Program-made: the position numbers and the translations under genes
From: Mycobacterium sp. 852013-51886_SCH5428379
GTDB taxonomy: Bacteria; Actinomycetota; Actinomycetes; Mycobacteriales; Mycobacteriaceae
DNA length: 64,000 nt
Assembly: GCF_001665575.1 (NCBI RefSeq)
Contig: NZ_LZSU01000051.1
Coordinates: 1 to 64,000, forward strand
Reading direction: 5' to 3'
Part shown: positions 1-8,170 of the stretch, piece by piece
Numbering within the stretch: the stretch's first letter is position 1
How the letters are laid out: every line of letters begins with the position of its first letter
The notes under the pieces: generated by a model
What the model was told of the DNA's origin: nothing
The model's input: only the letters and a program-made list of their open reading frames with translations
Database searches by the model: none

Positions 1-1
1 A

Positions 2-64
2 TTCGGACACCTCCACACCGACCACAACAACCGAGCAAAGCCTTGCCAAACGGCAGCGGCTTGA
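2..64 (+). CDS. Possible C-terminal tail of an upstream gene (partial)
   Basis: The first bases of the window stay open in one frame for 20 codons and end in TGA shortly before the next gene. Most of the early codons end in C, as in the real genes here, which suggests the tail of a gene that begins outside the window. It is too short to assign to a family, and part of its codon use (CGA, GCA, CCT, CAA) is not typical, so it may be plain intergenic DNA. Confidence 0.25.
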   Translation, partial: FGHLHTDHNNRAKPCQTAAA

Positions 65-78
65 CATAGGAGAAACGC

Positions 79-636
79 ATGCTCGATGCCCTGTGGACTG
101 AAGCCACCTGCCACCCGTTCCTCGACGCCGTGCGCGACGGCACCGTCAGCGACACCGCGTTCGACCGCTGGTTGGTGCAGGACGCGTTGTTCGTGGCCGA
201 TCTGCTGTGCTTCCAGGCCCGACTGCTGGCGCGCGCACCCCGCACCGGCCAGTCGGCACTCGCCGGCGGCTGCGTGGCGCTCGTCGACGAACTCGACTGG
301 TTCGACGTCCAAGCACGCGAGCGGGGCATCGACCTGGACCAGTCGGCGCTGCCCGCCACGCTCGCCTACCGTGAGCTGTTCTCGCGGATGGACGCCATGC
401 CCTATGACGCCGCCGTCACCGCGCTCTGGGCGCTGGAGCGCGTGTACCTGCTGGCCTGGAGGCACGCCTCAGCGCCGTCGTCCCCGTTCTCCGAGTTCAC
501 CGACCACTGGACGACGCCCGGCTTCGCCGATTACGTGGCCGCGCTCGAGACGCTGGCCATCCCCGGCGAGCACGAGGATCTGATCGCCGACGTGCTGCGT
601 CACGAGATCGCGTTCTGGGACATGGCGCTGGCGTGA
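79..636 (+). CDS. TenA/PqqC-fold family protein (thiaminase II-like)
   Basis: A 185-residue all-helical protein of the TenA family, whose best known members hydrolyse aminopyrimidines or thiamine in salvage. The N-terminus carries the family pattern around HPFLDAVRDG (residues 12-21) followed by QDALF (34-38), and the C-terminus ends in a family-like EIAFWDMA. The Cys that acts as nucleophile in classical thiaminase II is not evident: the corresponding helix reads LWALERVYLLAW. It may therefore belong to a Cys-less branch or have another role. The start is the ATG preceded by TAGGAGAAA. No thiamine genes are visible nearby, and the neighbouring SDRs converge on it with only 2 bp between stops. 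Confidence 0.75.
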   Translation: MLDALWTEATCHPFLDAVRDGTVSDTAFDRWLVQDALFVADLLCFQARLLARAPRTGQSALAGGCVALVDELDWFDVQARERGIDLDQSALPATLAYRELFSRMDAMPYDAAVTALWALERVYLLAWRHASAPSSPFSEFTDHWTTPGFADYVAALETLAIPGEHEDLIADVLRHEIAFWDMALA

Positions 637-638
637 TT

Positions 639-1382
639 TCACAGGACGAGGTGTTCTGAGCGCTGCACCGTACCGGTGACCCCGCCCGCGTCCTGCTGTG
701 CGAGCAGCACGGCGGCGCGGGCCATCGCTTCCGGAGGTTCGACCATCTCCGGCGGGATCTCCATACCGACCCCGCCGGCCTGCCAGCCTTCGGTGAGCAC
801 GACGCGCGACGGGCTCAGGCAGTTGACCGCGATGTTGTCCTCGCGAAGATCGGCGGCCAGCCCGAGATAGAGCCGCTCGGCGGCGGCCTTGGACACCCAA
901 TAGGCGTTCGCCCCGTGCTCGGTCATCGTGACGCCGGTGGTGGTCACCGCGATCAGCGAACCGCGTCCCCTGGCGCGCACGTGGGGGATGACCGCCCGGG
1001 TGACGAGGAAGACGCCGGTCAGATTGACGTCGAGGCACAGCTGCCAGCGTTTGAGCGGGGTCGATTCGATCGGCCCCAGCCACAGCACACCGGCGTTGGC
1101 GACGAGGATGTCGATACCGCCGAACTCCGACACCGTTGCCGCAACCGCATCTTCGACCGATTGCTCGCTGGTGACGTCGCAGGCCACGGGAAACGCACGG
1201 CCACCCGTCGCGGTGATCGAGTCCGCCACCGAACCGATCGTGCCGGGCAGCCGGGTCTCGACCTCGGAGCGGGCGGCGACCGCGACCGCAGCGCCCTCGG
1301 CCGCCAGTGCGCGGGCGATCGTCGCGCCGATCCCGCGGCTGGCGCCCGCGACGAACGCGACCCGGCCGTCGAGCGATTTCAC
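639..1382 (-). CDS. SDR family oxidoreductase
   Basis: A 247-residue classical short-chain dehydrogenase/reductase that should oxidise or reduce an alcohol/ketone with NAD(P). The Rossmann glycine motif is GASRGIG (residues 13-19), followed by a NAG motif (NAGVLW) and the catalytic YxxxK in YWVSK. The usual catalytic Ser position falls in a TTTG stretch, so Thr may replace Ser. The GTG start overlaps the stop of the SDR upstream by 4 nt (GTGA), so the two are translationally coupled. Substrate unknown; the paired SDR and the palindrome ahead of the operon suggest a catabolic role in acyl-CoA or steroid-like alcohol oxidation. Confidence 0.85.
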   Translation of the reverse strand: MKSLDGRVAFVAGASRGIGATIARALAAEGAAVAVAARSEVETRLPGTIGSVADSITATGGRAFPVACDVTSEQSVEDAVAATVSEFGGIDILVANAGVLWLGPIESTPLKRWQLCLDVNLTGVFLVTRAVIPHVRARGRGSLIAVTTTGVTMTEHGANAYWVSKAAAERLYLGLAADLREDNIAVNCLSPSRVVLTEGWQAGGVGMEIPPEMVEPPEAMARAAVLLAQQDAGGVTGTVQRSEHLVL

Positions 1383-2143
1383 CTGGGCGGGAACCGAAGC
1401 GCCCCGTCGAGGCGGATGGTCTCGCCGTTGAGGTAATCGTTCTCGACGATGCTCTGGGCCAGCCGCGCGTACTCCGTCGAGCGGCCCATCCGCTTGGGGA
1501 ACGGCACCTGCGGACCCCAGTACTGTTCGAGCTGATCGGCGGCCTTGCCGTAGGCGGGGGTGTTGATGGTGCCGGGCGCAATCGTCACGACGCGAATCCC
1601 CAACGGAGACAGATCACGTGCAGCCACCAGCGTCATGCCCAGCACGCCGCCCTTGGCGGCGGCGTAGGGGAGTTGGCCGATCTGCCCTTCGTAACCGGCG
1701 ATCGATGCGGTGTTGATGATGACGCCGCGGGCACCCTCTTCGAGCGGATCGGTCGTCGCCATCGCTGCGGCGGACAGCCGCATGACGTTGAACACGGCAG
1801 TCAGGTAGAACTCGATCGTCTTCTTGAACCCGTCGAGATCCAGTGGGGAGCCGTCCTTGCCGATCAGCCGGCCGCCGCTGGCCGGTCCGCCGTGGGTGTC
1901 GACGGAGATCCGCAGCGGAGCCAACGACTGCGCCTCGGCGATCGCGGCGTTCACCGACTCCTCCGAGGTCGCGTCCGTGCGCACGTAGCGCACGCCGAGT
2001 TCCTTCTCGAGCTCGCTGCCCTTCTCGTCGGCCAGATCCGCGATCACGACCTTGGCGCCCGCATCGTGCAGGCGGCGCACCGTGGCCTCGCCGAGTCCGC
2101 CGGCACCGCCGACGACGATTGCCGAACTGCCGGCGATTTGCAT
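1379..2143 (-). CDS. SDR family, 3-hydroxyacyl-CoA dehydrogenase type 2-like
   Basis: A 254-residue SDR resembling the HSD10/type-2 3-hydroxyacyl-CoA dehydrogenase branch. It opens with VGGAGGLG (11-18) and has YAAAKGG as YxxxK. The central segment FKKTIEFYLTAVFNV is typical of that branch. The usual NNAG motif after beta-4 is replaced by VDTHGGPASGG, which is unusual. The ATG is chosen because AGGAAAGGGAACC precedes it; an in-frame start 60 bases further upstream would run through the operator. The gene heads a two-SDR minus-strand unit, and a perfect GAGAAT-type palindrome lies about 40-55 bases upstream. Confidence 0.85.
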   Translation of the reverse strand: MQIAGSSAIVVGGAGGLGEATVRRLHDAGAKVVIADLADEKGSELEKELGVRYVRTDATSEESVNAAIAEAQSLAPLRISVDTHGGPASGGRLIGKDGSPLDLDGFKKTIEFYLTAVFNVMRLSAAAMATTDPLEEGARGVIINTASIAGYEGQIGQLPYAAAKGGVLGMTLVAARDLSPLGIRVVTIAPGTINTPAYGKAADQLEQYWGPQVPFPKRMGRSTEYARLAQSIVENDYLNGETIRLDGALRFPPR

Positions 2144-2178
2144 ATGGTTCCCTTTCCTGCGACCGTCACTCTCGGTTT

Positions 2179-2197
2179 GCGAGAATAACATTCTCGC
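2179..2197. promoter_or_regulatory. Operator-like palindrome GCGAGAAT-AAC-ATTCTCGC
   Basis: A perfect 8-3-8 inverted repeat between the minus-strand SDR pair and the plus-strand GTPase gene. On the minus strand a TATTCT hexamer inside it could be a -10 element, with TTCCAG 16 bases upstream as a weak -35. The core GAGAAT-N3-ATTCTC recurs at 34568-34582 and, with one or two changes, at 43963, 33676 and 33769. Best read as a binding site for a dimeric repressor, probably the TetR encoded at 33795-34445 (inference). Confidence 0.7.
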
Positions 2198-2310
2198 CCA
2201 CATCTGGAACGGAGTTCTCTATGGCCGGCGGCGGATGGGCGCGACGACCGTGATCGAAGTACCGGCACCCTAGGCTGACGAGCGATGCACACCGTTGACG
2301 GGACGCGTCC

Positions 2311-3183
2311 ATGGACGTAGACGAACTGATCGCCGCTGCGCGCAACGGGTCGACCCGCGCCGCGGGCCGCCTGCTGAGCCTGGTGGAGGGTGCACGGCGC
2401 GACGAGGTGCTCGCCGCGCTGGACGCGCACCACGCGCGGGTCGTCGGTATCACCGGACCCCCGGGCGCCGGCAAGTCCACCACCGTCGCCGCACTCGTGA
2501 CGGCCTACCGGCAGCGTGGGCTGCGGGTGGCGGTGCTGGCCGTCGATCCGTCGTCGCCTTACAGCGGGGGAGCGTTGCTCGGCGACCGCATCCGGATGGC
2601 CGCGCACATCAACGATCCGGACGTGCTGATCCGGTCGGTGGCCACCCGTGGTCATCTCGGCGGGTTGGCCGCGGCCGTCCCCGCGGCCATCCGGCTGCTC
2701 GCGGCGCTGGCCTACGACATGGTCGTGCTCGAGACGGTCGGGGTCGGTCAGTCCGAGATCGAGATCGCCGCCATCGCCGATCCGACCGTGGTGGTGCTCA
2801 ATCCCGGTGCGGGAGACGCGGTTCAAGCGGCGAAGGCGGGCCTGCTCGAGGTCGCCGACGTGGTCGTGGTGAACAAGGCCGACCGCGAGGGCGCCGATCA
2901 GACCGTCCGCGATCTGCGCGGTGAGGTCGGGGTCCCGATCCTCAAACTCATTGCCGCGCAGGGTGAGGGGGTTGAGGACCTGGTGGCGGCGATCGACGCC
3001 CACCATCGCACCGACACCGCCGAGCGGCGCGTCGCGCGGGCACGGACCCAGATCCTGTCGCTGGCCCACACCCTGTTGCGCACCCATCCCGACCTGGACC
3101 GGCTGGCCGGAATCGTCGCCGAGGGCCGCGGCGATCCGTATTCAGCCGCCGAGCAGTTGTTCGCCGACTCAGATCGGCAGTGA
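2311..3183 (+). CDS. MeaB/ArgK-type P-loop GTPase
   Basis: A 290-residue G3E-type GTPase of the MeaB/ArgK family. These proteins guard adenosylcobalamin-dependent acyl-CoA mutases, gating cofactor loading and release. Walker A is GPPGAGKS (49-56). The family segment VDPSSPYSGGALLGDRIRM follows, then ETVGVGQSE and the guanine-specificity motif NKAD. It is somewhat shorter than usual MeaB (about 330 residues), mainly in the C-terminal dimerisation region. No methylmalonyl-CoA or isobutyryl-CoA mutase gene is next to it, so it is an orphan here. Its 3' end overlaps the convergent flavoprotein gene by 15 bp. Start: ATG after GGGACGCGTCC. Confidence 0.85.
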   Translation: MDVDELIAAARNGSTRAAGRLLSLVEGARRDEVLAALDAHHARVVGITGPPGAGKSTTVAALVTAYRQRGLRVAVLAVDPSSPYSGGALLGDRIRMAAHINDPDVLIRSVATRGHLGGLAAAVPAAIRLLAALAYDMVVLETVGVGQSEIEIAAIADPTVVVLNPGAGDAVQAAKAGLLEVADVVVVNKADREGADQTVRDLRGEVGVPILKLIAAQGEGVEDLVAAIDAHHRTDTAERRVARARTQILSLAHTLLRTHPDLDRLAGIVAEGRGDPYSAAEQLFADSDRQ

Positions 3184-4794
3184 TCGTCCGGTGGCGGCGG
3201 CGTGGCCGGCGCGCACCCCGAACACCATTGCCGGTCCGAGCGTGCCGCCCGCGCCGCCGTAGGCCTTGCCGGTGGCGCCGGCCATCGCATTGCCCGCGGC
3301 GAACAGGCCCGGGATCGGCGTCCCGCTGACGTGCAGCACCCGGCCGTCGCGGTCGGTACGCGGCCCGCCCTTGGTGCCCATCGCCCCGATCGATACCGGC
3401 ACGGCGTAGTACGGCGCCGTGTCGATCGGACCGAGTGTCTGCAACGCCGGGGACGCCGCGTGCGGATCACCCCAGTAGCCGTCGTACGCGCTTGCACCGC
3501 GGCCGAACTCGGGATCGCGCTCGTGGCTGACGTGGGCGTTCCAGCTCTCCAGGGTGGCGGCCAGACCGGCGACGTCGATACCGGTCCTCGCGCCGAGCTC
3601 GTCGAGATCGTTCGACGCGCAGAACCAATCGGGGACCGGGCCGTCGGGCTCGACGCCGAGGAAACCGTAGTGCTTGAGATGCAAGGAGTCGAAGACGATC
3701 CAGGCGGGATCGTTGACGTAACCGTGTCTGGGGTCCAGGTACTGGAAGGCGCCCGCCATCGAGTTGTACTCACCGGCTTCGTTGAGGAACCGCCTGCCGG
3801 CCCTGTTGACGATGATGCTGCGCGGACGGGTGCGCTCCAGCCGAACGCTGCGACTGCGCGGATGCCCGTCGATCGTGTCGCCGGGGATCTGCACGATCGG
3901 CACCCACCACGCCTCGCCCATGTTGGCCAGATCGGCGCCGTGCGCCATCGCCATGCGCAGCCCGTCGCCGGTGTTGTTGGGCGGCGAGACGGCACCGCGC
4001 ATCGGTCCGCGCAGGAACGCTTCGACCAGACCGGCATCCCATTCGAAACCGCCGGTGCCCAGCACCACCGCGCGGTGGGCCCGGACGCGAATCGGCTTGC
4101 CGTCCATCTCGATCCGCACGCCGACGATCCGGCCGTCCTCGGCGATCAGCTCGAGCGCCCGCGCGTCGGTATGCGGTGTGACGTCGTGGTCGAGCAAGCC
4201 CTTGAGCAGACCGGCGACGAGCGCGGTGCCCGCGACGCACAGTGCGGCATCGGGGTCGATGTCGTCGGGGGCGGCGGCGAAGATGCGCGCCCGCGTCTCG
4301 GCGTCGATGCCGACGTTGCTGAAGTCCGGCGGGAACGAGGTGATCCGGTCGTGCCACCGTCCGAGCCTCTTGAGGTCGAACGGCGCCGCCGACAGCGAGC
4401 GGCCGCCACCGGGCCTGCCGCCGGGCAGTTCCGGCTTGTAATCCGGAAACCCCTCGGCGACGGAGAATCTCAACTCGCTGTGGGACTCGACGAATTCGAG
4501 CACGACCGGTCCAGAGCGCACGAAGGTCTCCACCAGATCGTCGTCCATCACGCCGAGCGACTGGGCCTGCAGATAGGCCAGCGCGTCCTCGACGGGCAGC
4601 GGTCCGCCGGGGTTGCGGTCGTGCGCGGGAATCCAGACGATGCCGCCGGACACGGCGGTGGTGCCGCCGACGGTCGCAGCCTTCTCGTAGACCTGCACCG
4701 CGGCGCCGTTCGCCGCCGCGGCCAGGGCGGCGGCCAGTCCGGCTCCTCCGGTGCCCAGTACGACGACGTCGGTCACATGGTCCCAGTTGCTCAT
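3169..4794 (-). CDS. FAD-dependent 3-ketosteroid-delta1-dehydrogenase-like oxidoreductase
   Basis: A 541-residue flavoprotein of the fumarate reductase/KstD superfamily, which inserts double bonds next to ketones or reduces such bonds. The FAD-binding GxGxxG is LGTGGAGLAAA near residue 11, followed by the GGTTAVSGG segment. The C-terminal FAD domain has GLFAAGNAMAG and YGGAGGTLGP. Tyr512 and Gly516 sit where the KstD family has its Tyr-x3-Gly active-site pair. It is somewhat longer than typical KstD. The ATG follows GAGGAGGGA. It lies 25 bp downstream of an IclR gene on the same strand, so both probably share a transcript. Steroid activity is not proven; related proteins act on many cyclic ketones. 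Confidence 0.8.
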   Translation of the reverse strand: MSNWDHVTDVVVLGTGGAGLAAALAAAANGAAVQVYEKAATVGGTTAVSGGIVWIPAHDRNPGGPLPVEDALAYLQAQSLGVMDDDLVETFVRSGPVVLEFVESHSELRFSVAEGFPDYKPELPGGRPGGGRSLSAAPFDLKRLGRWHDRITSFPPDFSNVGIDAETRARIFAAAPDDIDPDAALCVAGTALVAGLLKGLLDHDVTPHTDARALELIAEDGRIVGVRIEMDGKPIRVRAHRAVVLGTGGFEWDAGLVEAFLRGPMRGAVSPPNNTGDGLRMAMAHGADLANMGEAWWVPIVQIPGDTIDGHPRSRSVRLERTRPRSIIVNRAGRRFLNEAGEYNSMAGAFQYLDPRHGYVNDPAWIVFDSLHLKHYGFLGVEPDGPVPDWFCASNDLDELGARTGIDVAGLAATLESWNAHVSHERDPEFGRGASAYDGYWGDPHAASPALQTLGPIDTAPYYAVPVSIGAMGTKGGPRTDRDGRVLHVSGTPIPGLFAAGNAMAGATGKAYGGAGGTLGPAMVFGVRAGHAAATGRSLPI

Positions 4795-4819
4795 TCGCGT
4801 CCCTCCTCGAGCGGATCGG

Positions 4820-5527
4820 CTAGATGATCGCGGCCAGTTCCCGGGCGGCGCGGATCACCGCGTCCCGCCCGCCCAGCACCACGTCCTCCCGGTGGGAGAT
4901 GAGGTTGATGCACGTGGGCGGTGACGGCGGGCGGCGGCGCACCGGTACGGCCAACCCGTAGGTGTTGGGTTCGACTTCGCCGTGGGTGATGATCCAGCCC
5001 TGTTCGCGCGCCAGCGGGACCAGATCGCGTTCGCCGGCACGCGGCGGCAGACTCGCCAGCAGCGCAATCCCTGCAGCACCGCGGTCGAGCGGATAGCGGC
5101 TGCCCTCGTGAAAGGACAGCTGATAGGAGTCGCTGGTCGGCACGATGACCGCGACCGCGACCTGCTGGTCACCCTCGGCCACCAGGAGGGACACCGTGGT
5201 GCCGAGTTCGTCCGCGAGACCACGCAGTACCGGGACGCTCAGCGTGCGCACGTTGTTGTCGAACGACGCGCCGAGCAGTGCCAGGCCCGTCGCGGGACGG
5301 TAGCGGCCGTCCTCACCCTTGGCGACATAGCGGAACTGGGTCAGCGTCCCGAGTAACCGGTAGGCGATCGTCCGGTGCACGCCGACGTGGTCGGCGACCT
5401 GCTGGACGGTCAGTCCTGCCGGCGCGGTGGCCACCGCCTGCAGCGCCGACAAACCCCTGGCCAGCGTCTGTGAACCCGCGGCCGGTTTTGCCGACATCGG
5501 CGCCGAAGGTCCCTTGACAGACGTCAT
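4820..5527 (-). CDS. IclR family transcriptional regulator
   Basis: A 235-residue IclR-type regulator: an N-terminal winged helix-turn-helix (the LTVQQVADHVGVHRTIAYR region, about residues 38-56) and a C-terminal effector-binding domain that usually senses aromatic or small organic acids. It is divergent from the MhpC-like hydrolase that begins the long catabolic array and lies just upstream of the KstD-like gene, so it probably controls one or both. The first ATG has no clear ribosome-binding site; an ATG ten codons later (5497) is a reasonable alternative. The C-terminal half is a little short compared with other IclR proteins. Confidence 0.85.
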   Translation of the reverse strand: MTSVKGPSAPMSAKPAAGSQTLARGLSALQAVATAPAGLTVQQVADHVGVHRTIAYRLLGTLTQFRYVAKGEDGRYRPATGLALLGASFDNNVRTLSVPVLRGLADELGTTVSLLVAEGDQQVAVAVIVPTSDSYQLSFHEGSRYPLDRGAAGIALLASLPPRAGERDLVPLAREQGWIITHGEVEPNTYGLAVPVRRRPPSPPTCINLISHREDVVLGGRDAVIRAARELAAII

Positions 5528-5530
5528 CGT

Positions 5531-5592
5531 GAGAGTGATGCTCTAAAGATAATGCACATTGGTGAGCGATATTAGCACAAGTCGTTATCACT
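5531..5592. promoter_or_regulatory. Divergent promoter region of the IclR and mhp-like genes
   Basis: This AT-richer stretch lies between the IclR gene and the divergent hydrolase gene. It contains AGAG-TGATG-CTCT (5532-5544), and AGTGAT (5534-5539) is mirrored by ATCACT (5587-5592). Near-direct repeats ATAATGCAC and ATATTAGCAC lie between them. IclR proteins usually bind such imperfect repeats in the divergent promoter. No -10/-35 pair could be assigned with confidence. Confidence 0.4.
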
Positions 5593-5633
5593 GGAAGAGA
5601 ATGGCGTTTCCGGCAAGGATGGGAGAGCGGGTC

Positions 5634-6500
5634 GTGGCAGAGCACGAAAGCGTGTGGAGCGATCTGCAGGGCGTCGCCTTCTCGCAGGGTTACCTCGACG
5701 CCGGTGGGGTGCGCACCCGCTATCTGCACGCCGGTGACACCGCCAGGCCCGCACTGGTGCTCCTGCACGGATCCGGCGGGCACGCCGAGGCTTACGTCCG
5801 CAACCTCGAAGCGCACGCCGAGCACTTCTCGACGTGGTCGATCGACATGCTCGGCCACGGCTACACCGACAAGCCGGGCCACCCCCTGGAGATTCGGCAC
5901 TACGTGGATCACCTGCGCCGCTTCCTCGACGCGATCGGCGCCGAGAAGGCTCACATCAGCGGGGAATCGCTGGGTGGCTGGGTGGCGGCCCGCCTGGCGT
6001 CCGACCACGGCGACCGCGTGCAGCGGCTGGTGCTCAACACCGCAGGCGGTTCGCAGGCCGATCCGGAGGTGATGAAGCGCATCATCACCCTGTCGATGGC
6101 CGCTGCGGAGGACCCGAACTGGGACACCGTGTCCGCCCGGATCAAATGGCTGATGGCCGACAAGACAAAGGATTACGCGGACATCGTGGCCAGCCGCCAG
6201 CGGGTGTACCGCCAGCCGGGCTTCGTCGCGGCGATGCGCGACATCATGGCTCTGCAGGATCCCGACGTCCGCGCGCGAAATCTGCTCGGTCCCGCCGAAT
6301 ACGGCGCCATCACCGCACCGACTTTGGTGGTATGGACCAGTGACGATCCGACCGCCGACGTGGAGGAGGGCCGCCGCATCGCGTCGATGATCCCAGGGGC
6401 CCGCTTCGAGGTGATGCCCGGTTGCGGGCACTGGCCCCAATACGAGGATCCGAAGACCTTCAACCGGCTGCACCTGGACTTCCTGCGGGGGCGCCAGTGA
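5634..6500 (+). CDS. mhpC: Alpha/beta hydrolase, MhpC-like C-C bond hydrolase
   Basis: A 288-residue alpha/beta hydrolase of the MhpC/BphD/HsaD group, which hydrolyses the C-C bond of ring-cleaved dienes. Visible parts are the oxyanion HGSGGH (45-50), the nucleophile elbow GESLGG with Ser112, an acid Asp in TSDDPTAD (237 or 238) and His266 in GCGHWPQ. GTG at 5634 is preferred because GGGAGAG lies 6 bases upstream; in-frame ATGs at 5619 and 5601 are alternatives. The stop overlaps the next gene, an MhpA-type hydroxylase, which is followed by an MhpB-type dioxygenase. The three together match the first enzymes of the phenylpropionate pathway. The symbol rests on context more than on sequence. 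Confidence 0.75.
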   Translation: MAEHESVWSDLQGVAFSQGYLDAGGVRTRYLHAGDTARPALVLLHGSGGHAEAYVRNLEAHAEHFSTWSIDMLGHGYTDKPGHPLEIRHYVDHLRRFLDAIGAEKAHISGESLGGWVAARLASDHGDRVQRLVLNTAGGSQADPEVMKRIITLSMAAAEDPNWDTVSARIKWLMADKTKDYADIVASRQRVYRQPGFVAAMRDIMALQDPDVRARNLLGPAEYGAITAPTLVVWTSDDPTADVEEGRRIASMIPGARFEVMPGCGHWPQYEDPKTFNRLHLDFLRGRQ

Positions 6501-8170
6501 ATGCGGACGTCGTCATCGTCGGCGCGGGCCCGGTGGGTCTGACGTTGGCCAACATCCTCGGCGGACAAGGGGTGTCGACCCTGGTCGTCGAGGAGCGCGA
6601 CACCCTCATCGACTACCCGCGCGGGGTGGGTCTCGACGACGAGGCGCTGCGCACCTTCCAGTCGATCGGACTGGTCGACGCCGTCCTTCCGCACACCGTG
6701 CCCAACCAGATCCTGCGATTCTTCGACGGCAACCGCCGACTGCTCGCCGAGATGGCGCCCCCCGACGCCCGGTTCGGCTGGCCCAAACGCAATGGATTCG
6801 TCCAGCCCATGGTCGACGCCGAACTGCTCGTCGGCCTGGACCGATTCTCACACGTCGAGGTGCACTGGGGCCAGAAGATGTTGTCCTGCAGGGAGACTGC
6901 CGAAGGCGTGAGTGTCGAGCTGGCCGGAGAAACGGTGCAGGCCCGCTACCTCGTCGGCTGCGACGGCGGACGCAGCGCCACCCGCCGCCTGATGGGGGTG
7001 TCGTTCGACGGCACCACCTCGCCGACCCGCTGGTTGGTCGTCGACCTCGCCAACGACCCCTTGGGCCACCCCAACAGCGAGGTGGGGGCCGACCCGGCCC
7101 GGCCCTACGCCTCGATCGCGATCGCGCACGGGATCCGGCGTTTCGAGTTCATGATCCACGGCCACGAAACCGACGAGCAGGCCGAGAATCCGGCGTTCAT
7201 CCGGTCCATGCTGAGCCGGCTGGTGCCCTATCCCGACCGCGTCGACATCATCCGTCACCGCCTCTACACCCACCACTCGCGCATCGCGGGCACATTCCGC
7301 CAGGGCCGGATGTTCCTGGCCGGGGACGCCGCCCATCTCATGCCGGTCTGGCAGGGCCAGGGCTACAACAGCGGCATCCGGGATGCGGCCAACCTCGGCT
7401 GGAAGCTCGCGGCGGTGGTGAACGGCCAGGCCGAGGACGCGTTGCTCGACACCTACGACGTCGAACGACGTAAGCACGCCCGCGCGATGATCGATCTGTC
7501 CACCTTGGTGGGCCGGGTCATCTCGCCCACCAACCGGCACATCGCGAGCTTGCGCGACAAGGTGATTCGCGGTGCGTCGGTGGTACCCACCCTGAAGCGC
7601 TACGTGCTCGAGATGCGGTTCAAGCCGATGCCGCGCTACGAACAGGGCGCGGTCCACCATGCACAGACGCCGACGGATCAATCCCCGACCGGCACGCTGT
7701 TCATCCAGCCCCGCGTCGACACCCGCGACCAGCGCAATGTCCTGCTCGACGAGGTGCTCGGCACCGGTTTCGCGGTGCTGTGCTGGAACAACAATCCCCG
7801 TGCGCTGCTCGGAGCCGACGCCTTCGAGCGGTGGCGGTCCCTGGGCGCACGCTTCATCGCCGCCAGGCCGATCACCCAGCTGCACTGGACCGGTCACGAC
7901 GATCCGGACGTGGTCATCGTCGGCGACACCACCGGTGCACTGAAGAAGTGGTTCGACGCGCACAGCGAATCGGTGCTCTTCCTGCGTCCGGACCGCTGCA
8001 TCGCCGGCGCCTGCATCGCCCAGCGTGCCCCCGAGACCAGCACCGCGCTCTTCGGTGTCCTACATCTGACCCAGGGAGGAGGCAATGGTCACCATGGCGG
8101 AAATCGCCCTGTGCTGCATGTCGCACAGCCCGCTCCTCAATCTTCCGGGACCGTCGCAGGAACTCCTTGA
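6497..8170 (+). CDS. mhpA: 3-(3-hydroxyphenyl)propionate hydroxylase-type FAD monooxygenase
   Basis: A 557-residue class A flavoprotein hydroxylase. It matches the remembered Escherichia coli MhpA along its length: GAGPVG (9-14), DYPRGVGLDDEALRT, a CDGG motif, and GDAAHLMPVWQGQGYNSG, the second FAD motif. It should hydroxylate 3-hydroxyphenylpropionate-like phenols ortho to the OH using NADH and O2. The GTG start overlaps the preceding stop by 4 nt. Its last ~28 codons overlap the dioxygenase gene by 86 bp and read as low-complexity sequence (GHHGGN...). The ancestral stop was probably lost near the next gene's ribosome-binding site. The real substrate could be another phenolic acid. Confidence 0.88.
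   Translation: MNADVVIVGAGPVGLTLANILGGQGVSTLVVEERDTLIDYPRGVGLDDEALRTFQSIGLVDAVLPHTVPNQILRFFDGNRRLLAEMAPPDARFGWPKRNGFVQPMVDAELLVGLDRFSHVEVHWGQKMLSCRETAEGVSVELAGETVQARYLVGCDGGRSATRRLMGVSFDGTTSPTRWLVVDLANDPLGHPNSEVGADPARPYASIAIAHGIRRFEFMIHGHETDEQAENPAFIRSMLSRLVPYPDRVDIIRHRLYTHHSRIAGTFRQGRMFLAGDAAHLMPVWQGQGYNSGIRDAANLGWKLAAVVNGQAEDALLDTYDVERRKHARAMIDLSTLVGRVISPTNRHIASLRDKVIRGASVVPTLKRYVLEMRFKPMPRYEQGAVHHAQTPTDQSPTGTLFIQPRVDTRDQRNVLLDEVLGTGFAVLCWNNNPRALLGADAFERWRSLGARFIAARPITQLHWTGHDDPDVVIVGDTTGALKKWFDAHSESVLFLRPDRCIAGACIAQRAPETSTALFGVLHLTQGGGNGHHGGNRPVLHVAQPAPQSSGTVAGTP

Noticed and set aside
3202..4827. A 541-codon open frame antisense to the KstD-like gene
   Set aside because: It mirrors the real gene because GC-rich third positions remove stops from the antisense frame. 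It has no family motifs, and the minus strand carries the FAD motifs and a good ribosome-binding site.
5531..5545. GAGAGT-GAT-GCTCTA as a member of the shared palindrome
   Set aside because: 8 of 12 matches and located next to an IclR gene, so an IclR site is more likely.
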